From the NCBI RefSeq assembly GCF_037975245.1, contig NC_092563.1, positions 10,126,001 to 10,190,000 of the forward strand: a DNA stretch of 64,000 bases, written 5' to 3'. The notes beneath the pieces were generated by a model that was not told where the DNA came from, did not search any database, and saw nothing but the letters and a program-made list of their open reading frames with translations. Source of the stretch: Apostichopus japonicus (lineage: Eukaryota; Echinodermata; Holothuroidea; Aspidochirotida; Stichopodidae). Position 1 is the first letter of the stretch. Each line of letters opens with the position of its first letter. Below are positions 47,870 to 60,110 of the stretch, piece by piece. The position numbers were made by a program, and so were the translations under genes.

Positions 47870-50095
47870 CTACATGAGACGAAATCAAAATTAAATATAT
47901 AAATAAATAATAAGAAACTGAAAATTACAAAGTATGCATTGTCACATAATAAATAACATATCTCATTAAATGACAATAAATTATCTGCTTCTCTTCTAGC
48001 TTTGAACAATGTCAGTCATTACCGAATCTTATAAGTATTGGGAGCTTAAAGTAAACCTGGCTGTTGCAGGTTTAAGCCAATTCCTGGAACAATAAGCATA
48101 CTAACGTTATCATCAATGTAGCCCTAACAACGTTATAGGCATCCTACAGGCAGCCATTAATGAGCCTACACACGCATCAATTAATACCGAAACAGCCATC
48201 AACTGAGCGCTAAACTTTGAGAATGTTTTTAAGGTAGGGATAGCTAATACTGTAGTTGCAAATTTTGAAGAAAAACTATATTCAAAGTTTTTCCACCTTG
48301 TTTTCTCACAAATATTGTCAATTCCTTTTGTTCATCTTATTTTTTAAAGGAGGATCGAATTGATCATTATTGATTAGCACAAGTTTTGTCTCATTTCCTA
48401 CCGTAACGGTATATTCACAACTAGTTACCGATGCACGCTATACGCTCATTAATGGTAGCGAGAATGCTGGGAAAATACTAGAGCACCTTGTTGATCATGA
48501 ATGCATATCATGCACTGAACTTTGATTTCTAATGTAGAAACGCATATGCCTACAGTGTTAAGATTATAGAACAATACGTTGTTACGGTAGAATACTTCCC
48601 AAAAATGGGGAGGGTAGGGTGGGGGGGGGGCAGAATATATTTAGTTAGAATATATTTAGTCAGAATATATTTAGTTTTTTGTAGTCTATACTCTAGCGGC
48701 CTTGGTAATTGACCATCTATAGTGTGGAAGTCAATAGAGCAATTAATTGTGCATAATACCTCACCTAAAGAAATCTGATTTTATGTTATGTGTGTAGCGA
48801 ACAATGACAGCTAGCTTCAATTCAGTTTTAGTACATTAGATTTAGCTATTTACGACTATCATGTTTGGTCAAGTTTTAGGACAAGCAACGGCGACAAACA
48901 GACACGTCCAATAGATTACAGACTGAATGAAAGTTACCTGCTTCAGTTATTAACTACGTTATTGTATACTGCCAAGCAAATTGATTGATTAACGCGAATG
49001 AAACTCGTTGGGATGAATAAAGCGAATTATTTCAATCCTACAGTTTAAAGAGGTATTCCGAAAGCTCTGGGCTTTCTTATCTTCACCGGGCCAATATGTG
49101 TTGACTGAATTTAAAGAAATATGTGCATATATAAATTTACATATAATACAACCTCTCATATTTGCTGCATTACTACGTAGGCTATCCGTGGTTATGATCC
49201 ATAGTTCACCGACTACCTGTTATTTGCAAAGTATTATTTCATGTCTTGTAATTAAGAATCGTATTAACTAGTAAGTGTAGGCTACATGTATAGTTGCAAG
49301 AAATGATTACTTGTATCAACAGCACAAAGTACAACATCAGCGATAAAATGAAAACACGTAATTGGTCACGATGCATTGGATATCAAATATAAAATTATTA
49401 TTGCGCTCCCGCTCCCCCACTTTCTCTTGACCAGAGACAACATCGAGCGGGATTTGTTCTGAAACAGTGTGTAATCGGAATATAAAGGCCACAGTATCCG
49501 TTTGAACTCTACAGCTCCTTTGGTAACTTCACTCTGCCCACCCTGTTATTGCTTTTGTCATGTAAAGTTCTTCTTGGTCGACCCAGTTACGATTTGGGTA
49601 GACAACTATGTAATACATTATATATTTCCACGAAGTTATCCGTGGTCGAGTATGGCAATGTTAGGCTAGGTGAACTGATGAAAAATGCAAGATATGAGTG
49701 TATACGAACCATCTATATTACCAGTGACGAACTTATCGCAGCCATCGGGACCTGTTCATGAACGATGTTACCCGTATCGGAATCACCAAGTCCTGGATTT
49801 AAACTCTACGTATGTAGTTCAACATGATATTACTGAGATCAAATGGTATACAATGGACCCTCTCCGTCATTTAGGTTTACTATTATCGCGACTTACCTTC
49901 ATAATGTACCTTGTTACGTACTATAGGCTGCTCAAAGTTCTCGTGTTGTTTCCCGACATCAAAATGCTGCAGTACAGTTAGTCACAGACAAGAGAAACTA
50001 GAGAAACTAGTAAATTCTAAATATCATTGCCGGCAAAATAAAGTCATTCCTAGTACCACGATTACACGCTATCAATGCGAAGTATGTCGATATAT
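46752..50095. repeat. Segmental duplication, copy 2 (left part)
   Basis: Matches 1-1620 and 2846-4591 collinearly. Element A then interrupts it, and it resumes at 63556. Small indels are common in poly-C tracts. The non-coding remainder holds no recognisable feature apart from the exon at 47471-47869. Confidence 0.93.
47471..47869 (-). CDS. Sulfotransferase membrane-anchor exon (copy 2)
   Basis: 399 bp, acceptor tctcatgtag before 47869, donor GTAACT at 47470-47465, phase 0 at both ends. It encodes DKT, the hydrophobic anchor LLGSLAFIIVYSMQL, and a charged, glycosylatable stem (NRT, NIT, NVS, plus NIT near the end created by the K-to-N change). It joins in frame to the exon at 45433. Apparent start TTG is not a real start; translation must begin in an upstream exon, perhaps beyond element A. 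Orientation and length suit a type II Golgi enzyme. Confidence 0.8.
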
Positions 50096-51663
50096 TGTTA
50101 GGAACATGATTTGAACAAAACAGAGGCCCCTATAAATTTTTATTAAGTTACCTTCACAGATAGTGGTACAGCCATTCAGAGGTTAGGGGAAAATGACCTG
50201 TCAGTGGCACATTGATATCAGTGTTACCAGAGTTAGCGTTTTTGCACTAGATCTAGCGTTTTTAGTCATTTGTGGGGTTCTAGCGCACGTTTTTTCTAAT
50301 TTTGGTAATTCTACCGTTTTTTGCTTAAAACTAGTTAAATTTACCAAAAATTGACCACTTTTCAGATTTTTTAGACAAAATTCTTACTTGGAGACCCATC
50401 CAAATTTATTTTGAGTATTTTTGCCCAATCTTCGGAATTTCCTAGGCAAAATTTCCATATTTTTTTCAAATTTTCTGAGTCAGACTATCACTCAGATCAA
50501 CTATTCAAAATCTGTTTTGTGATCGGTGACCATTCATCCTACGAATCTGTGCTAAATTGACTCCAAACAACACGAATGTTAGGGAAACTACCATTTAGCG
50601 TTTTCTAGGGTTTTATTTTCGCAAATCTAGCGTTTTTTCGTCAACTGTCGCTGGTAACGCTGATTGATATACCATATGACATTGTGTTGCTGTACTATTC
50701 ATTTTGCTCTGAGTTTTGTTCCTTTCTACCCCTCAGGAATGTCTTTTTTTACTTTATTGTACTTATTACTCTTATCTTTAATAGTTAAAGGATCTAACTG
50801 ATGTATTCTTATTAGTATTCATGGTAACATTCAATAGAAATGTCAAGATATTGAAGTGCACCTTTTTATCAATGCTAGTAGTTTCATATGTTCTTAGTAT
50901 AGCCTTAAGCTGTATGTTACCTGTATGGTACATTGTTATTTGATATGGTGAAGCCACTGCAGCTACGCCCAGGAACGAGGTGGTTCCATGGTGTCAAATT
51001 ACTTAGCAGGTATAACCTGTGCTGCATTAGATGGATTGTTCTATTGGAAGAGGGGTTGATTAAAGTAGCTACACAGCAAGCTGCATAGGGTAGACCCCCT
51101 ACAGAGGTCTGGGTGCACAGGATTGGTGGAACTATTTAGGTTACCATGGCAATCCTATACCAGGTAGAGATATTGTTCTTATTAGCTGTATACTGCCTGT
51201 GCAGTGGTAGTGTGTGGGTACAACTATATTGAAACTTTTGTTTTAATAATAAGTCGTAAGCTAGCTCCCTAATTCATGCAGGGAAATGTTGCTAGTCTAG
51301 GGGTGCACAGAGGATTAAGATGTTAGAATAAATATTAGCACTTCTGTGTGTAGCTGTGTGGGTCATGTCAGTTAGTTTGGTGGATATGTTTGTTGGCCTA
51401 TGCGTGAGTGCGTGTTATCTGTAGGTTGATTAGGTTTATCTGTTTATCAATAAATTCATGATGTTGCACTGAGGTTGATATGATAACGGAGAGCTGTAAA
51501 GGACAATTATGTTCTAGATTAAAGGGTTGTAAATACACATTGATATACCATATGACATTGTGTTGCTGTACTATTCATTTTGCTCTGAGTTTTGTTCCTT
51601 TCTACCCCTCAGGTGGCCTATATATTGGCTCATACCTAGGTCACCCGAATCCCCGGGGTAACA
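50096..51663 (+). repeat. 5' LTR of element A
   Basis: 1568 bp, of which 452 are the hAT-like insertion plus its duplicated target; the rest matches the 3' LTR closely, with a small indel near 51030. A tatatatt box near 51620 lies close to the end. It contains two copies of a 75-bp direct repeat (50663-50737 and 51539-51613). Confidence 0.93.
50219..50662. mobile_element. Non-autonomous hAT-like element in the 5' LTR
   Basis: 444 bp with ends cagtgttaccag and ctggtaacgctg (one mismatch as inverted repeats). An 8-bp duplication attgatat flanks it at 50211-50218 and 50663-50670. The 3' LTR keeps the intact site (62547-62554). Inner sequence is rich in the word agcgttttt on both arms. No ORF. 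Confidence 0.93.
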
Positions 51664-51736
51664 ATTTGGAGGCACCACCCGGATATAAAACTCATGGCAT
51701 ACTGAGGAGCAGGACTAAGGTTGCTCACCCAGAAAG

Positions 51737-53008
51737 ATGGCGACGGTTGACGAGCTTCTTTGCGAGATCCAGACTAAGCTGCATCTGTGCACCGTAGACC
51801 AGCTGGAGAGTGTGGGTCTGGGAATCGCCCTTCCCGAGACTGACCGCATCAAGGCAAAGACGAAGGTTCGAACCGGTCTTCTGGGAGTGATCAACCGTTA
51901 CCTGAGCAGTGAGGAGCTGGAGGAGTCGGATGACCAGGGCCTTGGAAAGTTGAAGGAGTTGAGAGAAGTCTTTCTAGGGGAGATACCAGAGAAAGTTGAT
52001 GACAAGTCTAGCCAAAAGGTGGGTACACCTGAGTCCCCATCCGACCTGACAAGTACCAAAGTGTCACAACACCACAGAGAGTACATCCGCCGCGACTTTA
52101 AGATCTCCGGGCAGATTGCTGGAAGTCAGCAGAAGGATGGGCTAGGTTTCACCAGTCTTATCCACCAGATAGAAGCTGGGCTCCGGAAGGGATACCTAGA
52201 GGAAGAAGCGGTTGAGGCAGTTATTAGAGCTACCAACTCAGGCCTGAATCTCCGTGGATATCTGGAAAGCAAGACGGATACAACCTTACCGAAGCTTCGT
52301 CGTATCCTGCGGTCACATTACCAAGAAAAGGGAGCCACAGAGCTGTACCACGAGTTGAGCAGCCTCACACAAGCACCCAAAGAGACGCCGCAGGAATTCC
52401 TTGTAAGGGCCCTTAGTATTCGGCAGCGTGTTTTATTCGCCTCGAAAGAGAGTGAGACCAACCAGCGATACGAGGAGCCGTTAGTGCAGGCCATGTTTCT
52501 ACATGCAGTCTCGACTGGCCTGACAAGTGAGTCGATTCGGGCCGACCTGAAGCCTTCCCTAGAGAATACATGCATCTCTGATGAGCTCCTCTTGGAGAAA
52601 CTTAACAAGAGCGCCAGTAGTGAGACGGAGCGGTTGAAGAAACAGACGAAAACAAGATCTTACCAGGCAGCTCATGCTATTGAGGCAACCCCAAAAAAGG
52701 TAACAAAAAGGGAAACACCGCCTACCCCCCTTGAGGAATCCCTAAATGGTTTAAGGGTGGATATTGAGGGCCTGAAAGAGCTAAAACTACAGGTAGCCCA
52801 AATTCAGGAATCCTTAAGCAGAGACAGGCCAGTTAGTTATAAAGGGAAAAGGGGCTGTCCTAAGTGTAGATCAGAAAATGTGGGTGATCGGTGTAACCAC
52901 TGCTTCCGATGTGGAAGTGGTGAGCACTATGCAAGAGGGTGTCGACAAAGGCCACCGGGAAACGAGAGAGGGTCACTTCTAAGGGACGAGGGGGGACCCC
53001 AACAGTAG
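51737..53008 (+). CDS. gag: Element A Gag polyprotein
   Basis: 423 codons from an ATG in a good context (aagATGg) to TAG 53006-53008. The N-terminal two thirds are helical and charged. The C-terminus has a cysteine-rich block, CPKC...CNHC, then a zinc knuckle [14 protein letters not shown] (C-x2-C-x4-H-x4-C). Gag forms the particle and binds the element's RNA. The frame is intact. It overlaps the pol frame by 70 bp in the -1 phase, and a GGGGGGA heptamer lies 10 bases before the stop codon. Confidence 0.88.
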   Translation: MATVDELLCEIQTKLHLCTVDQLESVGLGIALPETDRIKAKTKVRTGLLGVINRYLSSEELEESDDQGLGKLKELREVFLGEIPEKVDDKSSQKVGTPESPSDLTSTKVSQHHREYIRRDFKISGQIAGSQQKDGLGFTSLIHQIEAGLRKGYLEEEAVEAVIRATNSGLNLRGYLESKTDTTLPKLRRILRSHYQEKGATELYHELSSLTQAPKETPQEFLVRALSIRQRVLFASKESETNQRYEEPLVQAMFLHAVSTGLTSESIRADLKPSLENTCISDELLLEKLNKSASSETERLKKQTKTRSYQAAHAIEATPKKVTKRETPPTPLEESLNGLRVDIEGLKELKLQVAQIQESLSRDRPVSYKGKRGCPKCRSENVGDRCNHCFRCGSGEHYARGCRQRPPGNERGSLLRDEGGPQQ

Positions 53009-54590
53009 AAAAGTCATTTGGTGATAGACAAAAGAGTCCCAAGCAACCTCCCACTGCACGACCCCACCTGTCCCTTAAAAAGTTTAAGAAACTCATAGGA
53101 TTGGTTGGTAAGAGGTGTATTGTGAGGGCCTCCCTCAATGGGTTACCAACGGATGTGTTGTGGGACACGGGTTCCCAGGTGTCAATAATCCAAAAGGATT
53201 GGATTCAGGAGAATATGCCAGGGGTCATAGTCAGACCTGTGGAAGAACTCCTGGATGGTCTTCACCTGGACCTTACCGCCACAAACGGGATAGAGGTACC
53301 ATATGATGGGTGGGTTGCAGTAAGTCTTAAAGTGGGCACAATAGGTGAAATAGAGGTACCCATGTTGGTCTACTCAGGGGATATGGATAACCCACTTGTG
53401 GGCTACAACGTTATCGCCCACATACTGAATGGCACAGGGGGTTCAGAGTTTAGTGAAAATGATCTTCACTATGCATTCCCTGGGAAAGGGAAAAGTACCC
53501 TAACAGCAATGGTTAAGGTTGTAAAAGAGAACGATAGTGTTCTCCTGGCCAGTGTCAGACCGCCCCCTCGTAATCAGATATTAGGAAGTGGCCAGACCCA
53601 TTTCATTGAATGTAGAGTTTATGTGGGAGAGGTCAAGGGACCTATTGACTGTCTATTTGAGCCCAATCAAATGTCCTTGCCAGAAGGGTTGAATGTACAA
53701 GCAACCACTATGCGGATGACCAGGGAGCCAGTAGTCCATGTTAATGTACCAGTGCTTAATAACGCTAACCATGATCTTCTTCTTTCAAAGCGGACTTCCC
53801 TCGGGACATTGGAACAAGTGACTTCAGTACTTCCCTTACCTCAAGTACTCTGCAAGACTAGTGTAGACCAAACTGCAACAGCAAACTCCACATATGTAAA
53901 TTGTGAGATAGAGACTGACAGAACTAAACCACCTGACGAAAGACAGGACCGTGACTGGTGCCCTCCAGTTGACCTATCTGACCTGACTCCTGACCAGAGA
54001 CAACTTGCAACTAAAATGTTGATTGAAGAATCATCAGCATTCTCCAGGGATGATATGGATACTGGTGACTGCCCAGATTTGCAGATGAAAATTCAGCTGA
54101 AGGACGAAACACCTGTTCAGAAGGGATACATCAGCATTCCCCGACCACTGTACAAGGAAGTCAAAGAATACTTAGAGGATCTCATCAGACGTGGTTGGGT
54201 GAGTAAGTCTAAATCTAATTATTCCTCCCCGGTAGTGTGCGTGCGAAAGCGTGATGGCTCACTTCGTCTGTGCATTGATTTTAGAGCACTCAACGAGAAA
54301 ACAGTGGATGATCGACAACCAATCCCCAAAATCCAAGATCTGCTAGATGGCCTGAAAGGGAACACATGGTTCAGTACCCTAGATCAGGGTAAAGCGTACC
54401 ATCAAGGGTATATGTCTCCAGAAAGTCAGCATCTCACCTCGTTTATTACTCCCTGGGGGTTGCATGAGTGGCAAAGAATCCCCTTTGGGCTGAACAATGC
54501 CCCAGCAGAGTTTCAACGGTACATGGAAGGATGCTTGCATGATCTTAACAACGAGATATGTGTGGTCTACCTTGATGATATCCTTTGTTT
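52939..54590 (+). pseudogene. pol: Element A Pol: protease and first part of reverse transcriptase
   Basis: Frame -1 to gag. The aspartic protease shows [13 protein letters not shown] (DTG at about residues 76-78 of the open frame). The reverse transcriptase starts near residue 385, with [29 protein letters not shown], and the catalytic YLDD at about 544-547. Just after YLDDIL the frame shifts near 54590 and would terminate at 54606. Expression was probably by -1 ribosomal frameshifting from gag. This copy cannot give a full enzyme without repair. Confidence 0.85.
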
Positions 54591-55738
54591 ACGGTTCTAC
54601 ATTTAGCAACCATTTGGAACGCCTTCGGAGAGTTTTACAAAGATTACAAAAGCATGGCATTAAGCTGAAACCCAAGAAGTGTGAGTTGTTCAAGAGAAAG
54701 GTAAGGTACCTAGGGAGGTTGGTAACTGGCGAAGGGTACGGAATGGACCCTGCTGACAAAGAACCAGTTCTGTTATTGAAGAACAAGACACCAACAACCG
54801 TTGGAGAACTTCGAAAGATTTTGGGCTTCATTGGATACTACAGAAACTATATCCAGAACTTCTCCATCATAGCGAAACCGCTGTGCGGGTTGCTAGGAAC
54901 TCAACAGAAAAAGTTCAAGGCGAAGGGTAAACAGGAGTCGAGGTCTGGTAAGGGGAATACTCGTGATTCTAAAGAAAAGATAGTGTGGACCCCCGAACAC
55001 CATGCGATTTTGTGTGACCTTGTTGATCGCCTGACAGTTCACCCTGTTATGGCCTATCCAGATTTTTCTCAACCATATGTTCTCCACACTGATGCTTCTG
55101 GTGACGGTCTTGGTGCAGTCTTGTACCAACATTTGGAGGGAAAATTGAGAGTCATAGCATTTGCTTCACGCACGTTAACGCCCCCAGAACAGAATTATCA
55201 CTCCAGTAAGTTGGAATTCCTTGCTCTCAAATGGGCGGTGACAGAACGTTTCGGTGACTACCTTCAGCATGCAAATCATTTTGTGGTATTCACTGACAAC
55301 AATCCCCTGACATACGTAATGACTACTGCCCGTCTGAATGCCACAGGCCAGAGGTGGGTATCAGAGTTGGCTAGATTTCGATTTGAAATTAGATACCGCC
55401 CTGGTAAGGAAAACGTAGATGCAGATGTGTTATCAAGGATGCCGATACCTAACAAGTTGGAAAACTATATCAACGAATTCACAGAGAAGATCCCGAGTAC
55501 TGCAATAACAGCCACGGCTGAATATGTCCAAGGCATATGTTGCGGAGAAGTGGCATGCATCGATGTGACAACAGTGAACAGCAACAGTTGCGACATACTA
55601 GGAACATCACCCACATCTACAATCTCGCCTATCGACCCACTGGAGCTTAAAGAAGCCCAAGAGAATGACTTGGTTCTTGGTAGAGTTATGCAAATGAAGA
55701 AAACTGGAAAGAGACCATCTCCACAGGAGCGGAAAAAA
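54591..55738 (+). pseudogene. pol: Element A Pol: RT thumb and RNase H
   Basis: Continues the RT in another frame: [24 protein letters not shown], then the tether and RNase H with [22 protein letters not shown] and [10 protein letters not shown] (the D, E and D active-site residues). DVLSRMP ends the domain. The frame is lost near 55735 in the run ggaaaaaatg, probably a one-base homopolymer change. Confidence 0.85.
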
Positions 55739-55739
55739 T

Positions 55740-56745
55740 GAGACTAAGAACGTACAGGTTCTGCTAAACCAGTGGAACAAACTAGAGTTTGATGATAAGG
55801 GACTACTTTGTAGATGCACCGTCAACAGAAAACAGCTACTCCTTCCGACCAAGTATAAGGACACGGTTTTGAAGGGGCTCCACAACGACATGGGTCATAT
55901 TGGTGTAGAAAGAACCCTTGACCTAATACGACAACGGGTCTATTGGGCATACATGGCAAAAGAGGTGGAAATGTACATCACCAAGGTAGTTGACCATTTC
56001 ACTAGGTTCGCACAAGCTTACCCTACCAAGAAAAAATCGGCACATGCTGCAGCAGAACGGTTGTTTAATGATTTCTTCCTGAGATTTGGCTTTCCGAAGA
56101 GACTTCACCATGACCAAGGGAGGGAGTTTGAAAACCAACTCTTCACAAAACTCCAGGAATACTGTGGTATTGAGCATTGCAGAACAACCCCATATCATCC
56201 CAGGGGAATGGTCAGGTTGAGAGAATGAACCGGACTATACTCAACATGTTGCGAAAGCTGTCAAACCAGCAGAAACTGAACTGGAAGGAACATTTGCCGA
56301 GGTGCATGCATGCTTACAACTGTTCAAAGAATGATGCTACTGGATTCTCGCCATTTTTCCTCATGTTCGGGCGTTCACCACGACTCCCTGTTGATATTTT
56401 GTTTAATTTGGAAAGTGAGAACGAGGACATTGATCACAGAACATTTGCGGATAAATGGCGTTGTCAAATGCAGGAAGCGTATAGTATTGCCAATAGGCAC
56501 ACCGACAAGGCTTCAGCTGCTGCGAAGGAAAGGTATGACAGAAAGACTCACTACACCCAATTAAGTCCTGGTCGAGTTCTTGTGAAGAACCTTGTCCGAC
56601 AAGCAGGTCCTGATAAGCTTCGATCTTACTGGGAAGACACCGTCTATAGGGTTGTGAAACAGATCAATCCTGACATAACCGTGTTTGAAGTGATTACAGA
56701 TAATACTGGAAGCAGAAACGTATTCTGCATCGCAACTTGTTATTA
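55740..56745 (+). pseudogene. pol: Element A Pol: integrase, deleted and frameshifted
   Basis: The first block has the HH half of the zinc finger ([12 protein letters not shown]) and ends at EVEMYITK. It then jumps to [13 protein letters not shown], so the CC pair of the finger and the first catalytic Asp are missing: a deletion near 55985. The second Asp ([10 protein letters not shown]) and the Glu ([11 protein letters not shown]) are present, but a frameshift near 56205 separates them. The C-terminal GPY/F-like module (NPDITVFEV) follows, then another shift near 56720. It cannot be active. Confidence 0.85.
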
Positions 56746-56789
56746 GCATGCGATGCACTACCTCTAGATGAGACACAGATGATCCATGG

Positions 56790-57000
56790 TGTAATAGATT
56801 AACTAAACGACTGGCATATATTCTATACTCTAAAAGGTCACTTGTATATATATTCCATAAGATATATCTACCCCGAGGTCACCTATGTCATATCAGTTAT
56901 ACACGAACCACCGAATAGAAGAGAAGTATAACCTCACCTACGCGTATTGAATGTGTTTTATTATTTTGTCTATACCCTGTACGGAAGCGGGATCACGACA
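56790..57000 (+). repeat. 5' LTR of element B
   Basis: 211 bp, tgtaat...cacgaca. It differs from the 3' LTR by g/a near the end (gcgggatc against gcggaatc). It carries a gaggtcacc word and tatatat runs. Confidence 0.95.
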
Positions 57001-57072
57001 AAAAGTGGCGACGAGGAATAATTTTCTACAGGAAATATTTTTCTTCAAATTCTACATCTTTCATTATTACTT

Positions 57073-57594
57073 ATGGCTTTATTTGGGAAGCTAGAGGAGT
57101 TTCGCGAAGGAAGGGAAGAATGGATCCAATATGTTGAGCGCCTTGAACATTTCTTCGCAGCTAACAGTATTGCGGATGAAGCAAAGAAACGTTCCATCTT
57201 TCTCAGTATTGTGGGACCCGATTCCTATAAATTGTTAAGGAATTTAGTTTCCCCGGAAAAACCAGGTGAAAAAACATTCACAGAGTTGGTTGAAATTATG
57301 ACCAAACACCAAAGCCCCGCCCCATCGGAGACAGTTCAACGTTGTAAGTTCAACAGCCGATTTCGAAAATCCGGTGAGTCAATCGCTACCTTCGTTTCTG
57401 AACTGAAGTCGTTATCAGAATTCTGTAATTATGGTAACACTCTTAATGATATGCTAAGAGACCGATTGGTTTGTGGGATTAACGATGATAGAATCCAACG
57501 TAATTTGTTGGCTCAACCTAAACTCACATTTGCTAAAGCATTAGAAATAGCCACTAGCCAAGAAACGGCAGCCCGGAACGCGCAACACCTGTAG
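57073..57594 (+). pseudogene. gag: Element B Gag, N-terminal part
   Basis: 173 codons starting MALFGKLEEF, helical capsid-like region with WIQYVERLEHFF, FRKSGESIATFVSELK and MLRDRLVCGI, as in Mag-type Gag. It stops at TAG 57592-57594, before the zinc knuckles, which follow in the same frame. So the TAG is either a nonsense mutation or a readthrough site; a position inside Gag favours mutation. Confidence 0.82.
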
Positions 57595-59285
57595 GAGGCC
57601 TTTCAACAGCCCCTGGCGACACCTCTGACCCAAGAGTCGGTCATGCACATCCCTAAAGGTCACAAAGGTCAGAAAGTTACCGCGCAGTCCGAGAAATATC
57701 GCAATCGAAAGGAGTGGTCGTCAAAACAAAAGTGTTATCGCTGTGGAAACAATAATCACGAGCAGAAGGATTGCTGGTTCAAAGATAAGGACTGTCATAA
57801 TTGTGGAAAGAGAGGACACATTGCCAAAGTTTGTAGGAGTAAGATATCTAAGGTGAAGCAGGTCAATGAAGACACTGGTCAAGCTAACGATAAATTATTT
57901 GATCTGTTCAACGTAAATGACGGCAGAGCACCATTAGCGGTGGACATAAAGATTGATGGACAGAGTGTAAAGATGGAAGTGGATACAGGAGCTTCTATGT
58001 CGATTGTTTCAGAGGAAACTTTCAAGGCTAATTGGCCAAACAAAAAGTGGCACAAAACAGATATTGTTCTTCGTACGTATACCGGAGCCACGGTAGAAAT
58101 TTTAGGTGAAACTGAAGTGACCGTCGAATATCAGCGACAAAAATGCAAGTTGCGGTTAATCGTTATTCGTGGTGAGGGAGCAAGTCTTCTTGGTCGCGAC
58201 TGGCTTCATAATATTCGGCTTGACTGGAATAGTTTCTACGTCAATAACGTGACCAGGGAACGACTGTCAGATTTGCTGAACGACCATAGCGAATTATTTA
58301 AAGAGGGACTAGGTTTGTTAAAGGGAACCACAGCCAAAATCTATGTTGACTCACAGGTCAATCCAAAGTTTCACAAACCGCGATCAGTTCCATACGCAAT
58401 GAGGAACAAAGTGGAAGCTGAACTGGACAGGTTGCAAAATGAGGGCATAATAACGCCAATTCAGTTCGCAGATTGGGCCGCGCCAATAGTACCCATCCTT
58501 AAAGCGGATAAGTCATCTATTCGGATTTGTGGTGACTATAAGGTTACTGTTAACAAAGCGTCTAAATTGGATCAATATCCAATTCCTAAGATCGAAGATC
58601 TCTTCGCGACATTGGCTGGCGGAAAGACTTTTTCGAAACTGGACATGAGCCAGGCCTACCAGCAGTTGAAACTGGATGAAGATTCCAAACAATATGTGGT
58701 CATCAACACCCACAAGGGACTCTTCCAGTATAATCGCCTTCCATTTGGCATATCATCGGCCCCCGGGATATTCCAACGCGCCATCGAAGGTATCTTACAG
58801 GGAATACCCAATGTAGTGGTATACCTGGATGACATCCTCATAACGGGTGCAACTGAGGAGGAACACTTGATGATCCTTGACGAAGTCCTCAGTAAGCTAG
58901 AAAATGCTGGTCTTCGGCTCAGAAAAGAGAAATGTTCATTCATGACGCCATCTGTACAATACCTACGCCACGTGATTGACGAGAAAGGTCTTCACCCCAT
59001 GCCAGAAAAGGTAAAAGCAATCAAGGAAGCACCGGCACCACGTAACGTGACGGAGCTAAAGTCGTATTTGGGTCTTCTTACTTACTACGGGAAGTTCCTA
59101 CCGGCACTGTCGACAACTTTGGCTCCACTTTACGATTTGTTGAGGAAGGAAACTCAATGGAGATGGACTAAAACGGAAAAGTCTGCCTTTGAGAACTCTA
59201 AAGACTTACTCATGTCTTCACAAGTATTGTGTCATTATGATCCTACAAAAGAATTAATATTGTCATGTGATGCATCCCCTATGGA
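57595..59285 (+). pseudogene. pol: Element B nucleocapsid, protease and reverse transcriptase
   Basis: Same frame as the Gag part. Two zinc knuckles (CYRCGNNNHEQKDC and CHNCGKRGHIAKVC) at about 57740-57835. The protease has KMEVDTGASMSIV and LLGRDWL. The reverse transcriptase has WAAPIVPILKAD, IRICGDYK, QYPIPKIEDL, FSKLDMSQAY, GLFQYNRLPFGISSAP and VVYLDDIL. The RNase H begins at SCDAS, where a missing base in a run of c near 59280 shifts the frame and gives a stop at 59299-59301. Confidence 0.87.
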
Positions 59286-60110
59286 ATTGGCGCTGTGTTA
59301 GCACACAAAATGGAAGACGGCTCCGAGCAACCGATTGGGTTTGCTTCACGCACATTGTCAAGCGCAGAAAAGAATTATGCGCAAATTGAAAAAGAGGGTT
59401 TAGCATGTGTGTTTGGCGAAAAGAAATTTCATTCGTATCTTTATGGGCGACATTTTACGCTGTTCACAGATCACAAGCCGCTGCTTGGTTTGTTCAATGA
59501 GGGCCGCGCAATACCGCCGCAGGCATCCGCGCGCATTCAGCGTTGGGCTCTCACTCTTGCTATGTATGAATACAATTTCAAATTCAAACCAACAGATGCA
59601 CATGCTAATGCCGACGCAATGAGTCGACTTCCATTGCCAGAAACTATTAAGAGTAATCCAGTACCCCCAGAGATAGTACTTGCACTGAATATTCTCGATC
59701 AATGCCCAGTAACATCAAGTCAAGTACGCAAAAGTACTCGACGTGATCCCACATTATCTAAAATATTGGGTTATGTAAAATGTGTTTGGCCAGAGCAACG
59801 TAATGAAGCCTTGAAACCGTATTACCAAAGACGTAATGAATTGTCCGTAGAGGATGGATGCTTACTCTGGGGCAACAGAGTGATAATCCCTCCTCTGCTC
59901 CGTAAACCAATATTGGAAGAACTACATGATTGTCATGTGGGAGGGTCACGCATGAAAAGTTTTGCCCGTGGATTTGTTTGGTGGCCTAACTTGGATAGTG
60001 AAATTGAAAAGTTAGTGAAAGAATGCCCGGTCTGTCAAGAAAGCAGACCTAATCCCCCTAAAGCACCATTACATTCATGGCCACAACCCAATCAACCATG
60101 GTCCCCGAAT
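59286..60110 (+). pseudogene. pol: Element B RNase H and integrase zinc finger
   Basis: Frame-shifted continuation. RNase H: GFASRTLSSAEKNYAQIEKE and LFTDHKPLLGLF, ending DAMSRLPLP. Integrase finger: LHDCHVGGSRMK (H..H) and ECPVCQ (C-x2-C). One extra c in tggtccccg near 60102 shifts the frame again just before the catalytic core, which otherwise would contain its first Asp at the next strand. Confidence 0.86.
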
